From JAVBTT01 sp031550325 (GTDB lineage Bacteria; Bacillota; Clostridia; Oscillospirales; UBA929): DNA of 7,536 nucleotides. Below, in pieces: positions 5,960 to 7,536 of this stretch. The notes beneath the pieces are model-generated. The model was not told the DNA's origin. It saw only the letters and a list, made by a program, of their open reading frames with translations, and did no database searches. The stretch spans positions 1 to 7,536 of the forward strand of contig JAVBOR010000055.1 of assembly GCA_031550325.1 (NCBI GenBank), written 5' to 3'. The stretch's first letter is position 1. Every line of letters begins with the position of its first letter. The position numbers and the translations under genes are program-made.

Positions 5960-7246
5960 ATGAACATCGCCATCGCGGGAACCGGCTATGTCGGGCTGGT
6001 CACGGGCGTGTGTCTGGCCGGTCACGGCCACAGCGTGACTTGCGTGGATATTGACCAGGCCAAAATCGACACGCTGCGCCGGGGCAAGGCGCCCTTTTAT
6101 GAACCCGGGCTCGAGGAGCTTTTGGCGGATAACGCCGACCGTCTGACCTATACGACGCGCGCAGAGGACGCCTATCGGAGCGCCGACGTCATTTTTATCG
6201 GCGTCGGCACACCCGAAAAAAAGGACGGCTCGGCCAATTTGAGCTATGTCTTCGACGTTGCGCGCCAAATCGCCCGCAGTGTCACGCGCGACTGCGTTGT
6301 CGTGGTCAAGTCCACCGTTCCGATCGGGACAAACGACAAGGTCGAGCGCCTGATCCATCAGGCGCTGACAGGCGGGGCGCAGGTCGCGGTTGTTTCCAAT
6401 CCTGAGTTTCTGGCGCAGGGCCGCGCCATCAGAGACACGCTGTATCCGTCGCGCATCGTGATCGGCACCGGGCAAAGCTGGGCGCGCGAGGTCATGCGCG
6501 ACGTGTATCGGAGCTTTGACGCACCCATTGTGTGGACAGACCGCCGCTCCGCCGAGATGGTCAAATACGCAGCAAACGATTTTCTCGCGCTCAAGCTCTC
6601 CTATATCAACGAGATCGCCAACCTGTGCGAGCTTGTCGGCGCGAACATCGACGACGTAGCGCGCGGCATCGGCTATGACGAGCGCATCGGCGACCGGTTT
6701 CTAAACGCCGGCATCGGCTACGGCGGCTCGTGCTTCCCCAAGGACACCAAGGCGCTGCACTGGCTGGCCAGCTTCCATGAATATGAGCTGAAGACCATCA
6801 AGGCGGCGATCGAGGTCAATGAAAACCAGCGGCTCAAGCTGATCAAGAAGGCGCGCAGGCATGTCGAAAGCTTTGAAGGGCTGACCATCGCCGTCCTCGG
6901 TCTTGCGTTCAAGCCCGAAACCGACGATCTGCGCGAGGCGCCCTCGCTGGTGAATGTCCCCATCTTTTTGGACGACGGCGCCGTTGTGCGCGCGTGGGAC
7001 ACGGTGGCGCAGCAAAACTTTCAAAAGCTCTATCCCGAGCTGTTGTACTGCCCGACCCCCGAAGACGCGCTTGACGGGGCCGACATGTGCTTTATCTTCA
7101 CCGAGTGGGCCGCCGTGCGCGCGCTCCCGCCCGAGGCGTTCACGGGACGCATGAAGACCCCGCGCGTCTTTGACGGGCGCAACTGCTTTGACCCTCAGGC
7201 CATGCGCGCGGCGGGCGTGCTCTATGAGTCCATCGGCAGGGCGTAG
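5960..7246 (+). CDS. ugd: UDP-glucose 6-dehydrogenase
   Basis: This enzyme oxidises UDP-glucose twice with NAD+ to UDP-glucuronate, the donor for uronic acids in capsules and cell-wall polysaccharides. The 428-residue length is typical. The N-terminal Rossmann fold starts MNIAIAGTGYVG (GxGxxG at 7-12), with D30 positioned for the NAD ribose. KSTVPIGT (117-124), NPEFLAQGRAIRD (147-159) and KYAANDFLALKLSYINE (202-218) follow. The catalytic cysteine C258 lies in GYGGSCFPKDTKAL (253-266), with K261 and D262. The C-terminal domain holds GLAFKPETDDLREAPS (314-329) and FDGRNCFD (404-411). The usual Glu of FLxEG is Gln153 here. The start at 5960 is chosen because AAAGGA (5947-5952) lies 7 nt upstream and the family N-terminus begins there; a longer frame from 5882 would overlap the glycosyltransferase by 74 bases. 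It is the second gene of the operon. The closely related UDP-ManNAc dehydrogenases are a less likely alternative. Confidence 0.95.
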   Translation: MNIAIAGTGYVGLVTGVCLAGHGHSVTCVDIDQAKIDTLRRGKAPFYEPGLEELLADNADRLTYTTRAEDAYRSADVIFIGVGTPEKKDGSANLSYVFDVARQIARSVTRDCVVVVKSTVPIGTNDKVERLIHQALTGGAQVAVVSNPEFLAQGRAIRDTLYPSRIVIGTGQSWAREVMRDVYRSFDAPIVWTDRRSAEMVKYAANDFLALKLSYINEIANLCELVGANIDDVARGIGYDERIGDRFLNAGIGYGGSCFPKDTKALHWLASFHEYELKTIKAAIEVNENQRLKLIKKARRHVESFEGLTIAVLGLAFKPETDDLREAPSLVNVPIFLDDGAVVRAWDTVAQQNFQKLYPELLYCPTPEDALDGADMCFIFTEWAAVRALPPEAFTGRMKTPRVFDGRNCFDPQAMRAAGVLYESIGRA

Positions 7247-7256
7247 GCTTTAGGTT

Positions 7257-7287
7257 GTCAAAGAACCTGCGGTTCTTTGACAAAGCG
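7257..7287 (+). repeat. Dispersed 31-nt palindromic repeat, copy 2 (behind ugd)
   Basis: This reads GTCAAAGAACC, TGCGG, TTCTTTGACAAAGCG and matches copy 1 at 705-735 at 27 of 31 positions. Here the palindrome is longer: TTGTCAAAGAACC (7255-7267) and GGTTCTTTGACAA (7271-7283) make a perfect 13-bp stem with a 3-nt loop. It begins 10 nt after the ugd stop codon, in the direction of transcription. The stem would be very stable, but no T-tract follows; instead a small GCGAG/CTCGC hairpin does (7285-7289 with 7297-7301). Confidence 0.78.
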
Positions 7288-7536
7288 AGAGCTTGGCTCG
7301 CGTCTTTGCGAAGACACGCAAGGCAAAGGCCGCCTCTTCGTTCCTTTGCGCAAAACCACGTCGAGCCTGACGGCGCAGCCGGCGGGTCCCTGCTGGACTG
7401 AAATAAGAAGAGCCGAGCGCCCGAGCAGGGAGGCCTGGAGCCTGGAGGCGTTTTGAAGCGCACGCGCCCAGAAGGGGCGACCGGTTCAAAAGCCGCAAGG
7501 CGAAGGACGACCGCCCGCGAGGACGAATGAGGCTTG
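7288..7536 (+). other. Hairpin-rich noncoding region after ugd, running off the window
   Basis: No credible gene lies here. The stretch is dense in inverted repeats. GTCTT/AAGAC with a TGCG loop lies at 7302-7315. GCAAAGG/CCTTTGC lies at 7323-7329 with 7343-7349. TCCCTGCT/AGCAGGGA lies at 7387-7394 with 7424-7431. A two-tier stem is at 7447-7494: the outer GGC-TTTTGAA pairs with TTCAAAA-GCC with one bulged G at 7450, and the inner CGCCC pairs with GGGCG around AGAAG. The tandem words GCCTGGA GCCTGGA occur near 7433-7447. Near the end, GCGAAGGACGACCG and GCGAGGACGAATG are similar direct repeats. This could be the body of the repeat element headed by 7257-7287 or the leader of a gene beyond the window. 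No match to a known RNA family is recognised. Confidence 0.5.

Noticed and set aside
7255..7283. Perfect 13-bp hairpin as a standard intrinsic terminator of ugd
   Set aside because: No run of T follows the stem, and the same palindrome recurs elsewhere as a repeat. A role in termination is still possible but not shown.
7140..7498. Two overlapping minus-strand frames (107 and 82 codons) at the right end
   Set aside because: They cross the ugd 3' end and the hairpin region, are low in complexity (R, A, P, S rich), and have no family resemblance or ribosome binding site.

Overview
The window looks like chromosomal DNA from a moderately GC-rich member of the Firmicutes, most likely a Clostridia-type bacterium. 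The evidence is RNase Y, a DUF421/DUF4363 gene pair, strong AGGAGG-type ribosome binding sites, consensus sigma-A-type promoters and a Firmicutes-style rRNA leader. I cannot name the species.

Layout. At the left edge is the extreme 5' end of a 16S rRNA gene on the minus strand. It is preceded by a leader of about 240 nt with GNRA-capped hairpins and by a near-consensus promoter (292-320). Just upstream, on the same strand, is a short unrecognised cysteine-rich reading frame (330-590). It has a good Shine-Dalgarno sequence but no start codon where one is expected. Next comes a hairpin-rich stretch (654-774) behind rny, the gene for the membrane-anchored endoribonuclease RNase Y (782-2329, minus). 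rny has its own strong promoter and a 7-bp palindrome at the predicted mRNA 5' end. Divergent from it, with a clear promoter, is a gene for a UroD/MtaA-superfamily protein (2535-3776, plus) that is not HemE and lacks the usual His of the zinc-binding HxC motif.

Converging on that gene is a two-gene unit on the minus strand: a DUF421 (YetF-type) membrane protein and a DUF4363 protein, whose stop and start codons overlap by one base. Divergent from this pair is a two-gene plus-strand operon. It encodes an ExoA-like family 2 glycosyltransferase with C-terminal membrane segments and, 4 nt later, UDP-glucose 6-dehydrogenase (ugd). Together these point to synthesis of a uronic-acid-containing surface polysaccharide: Ugd makes UDP-glucuronate and the glycosyltransferase adds a sugar at the membrane.

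The last 290 bases have no credible gene but are full of inverted repeats. The best new observation is a 31-nt palindromic element found twice, behind rny (705-735, minus) and behind ugd (7257-7287, plus). The copies match at 27 of 31 positions and lie in the same orientation relative to the gene they follow. This suggests a dispersed 3'-end repeat family in this genome. I saw no CRISPR array, tRNA, insertion sequence or clearly new enzymatic system.
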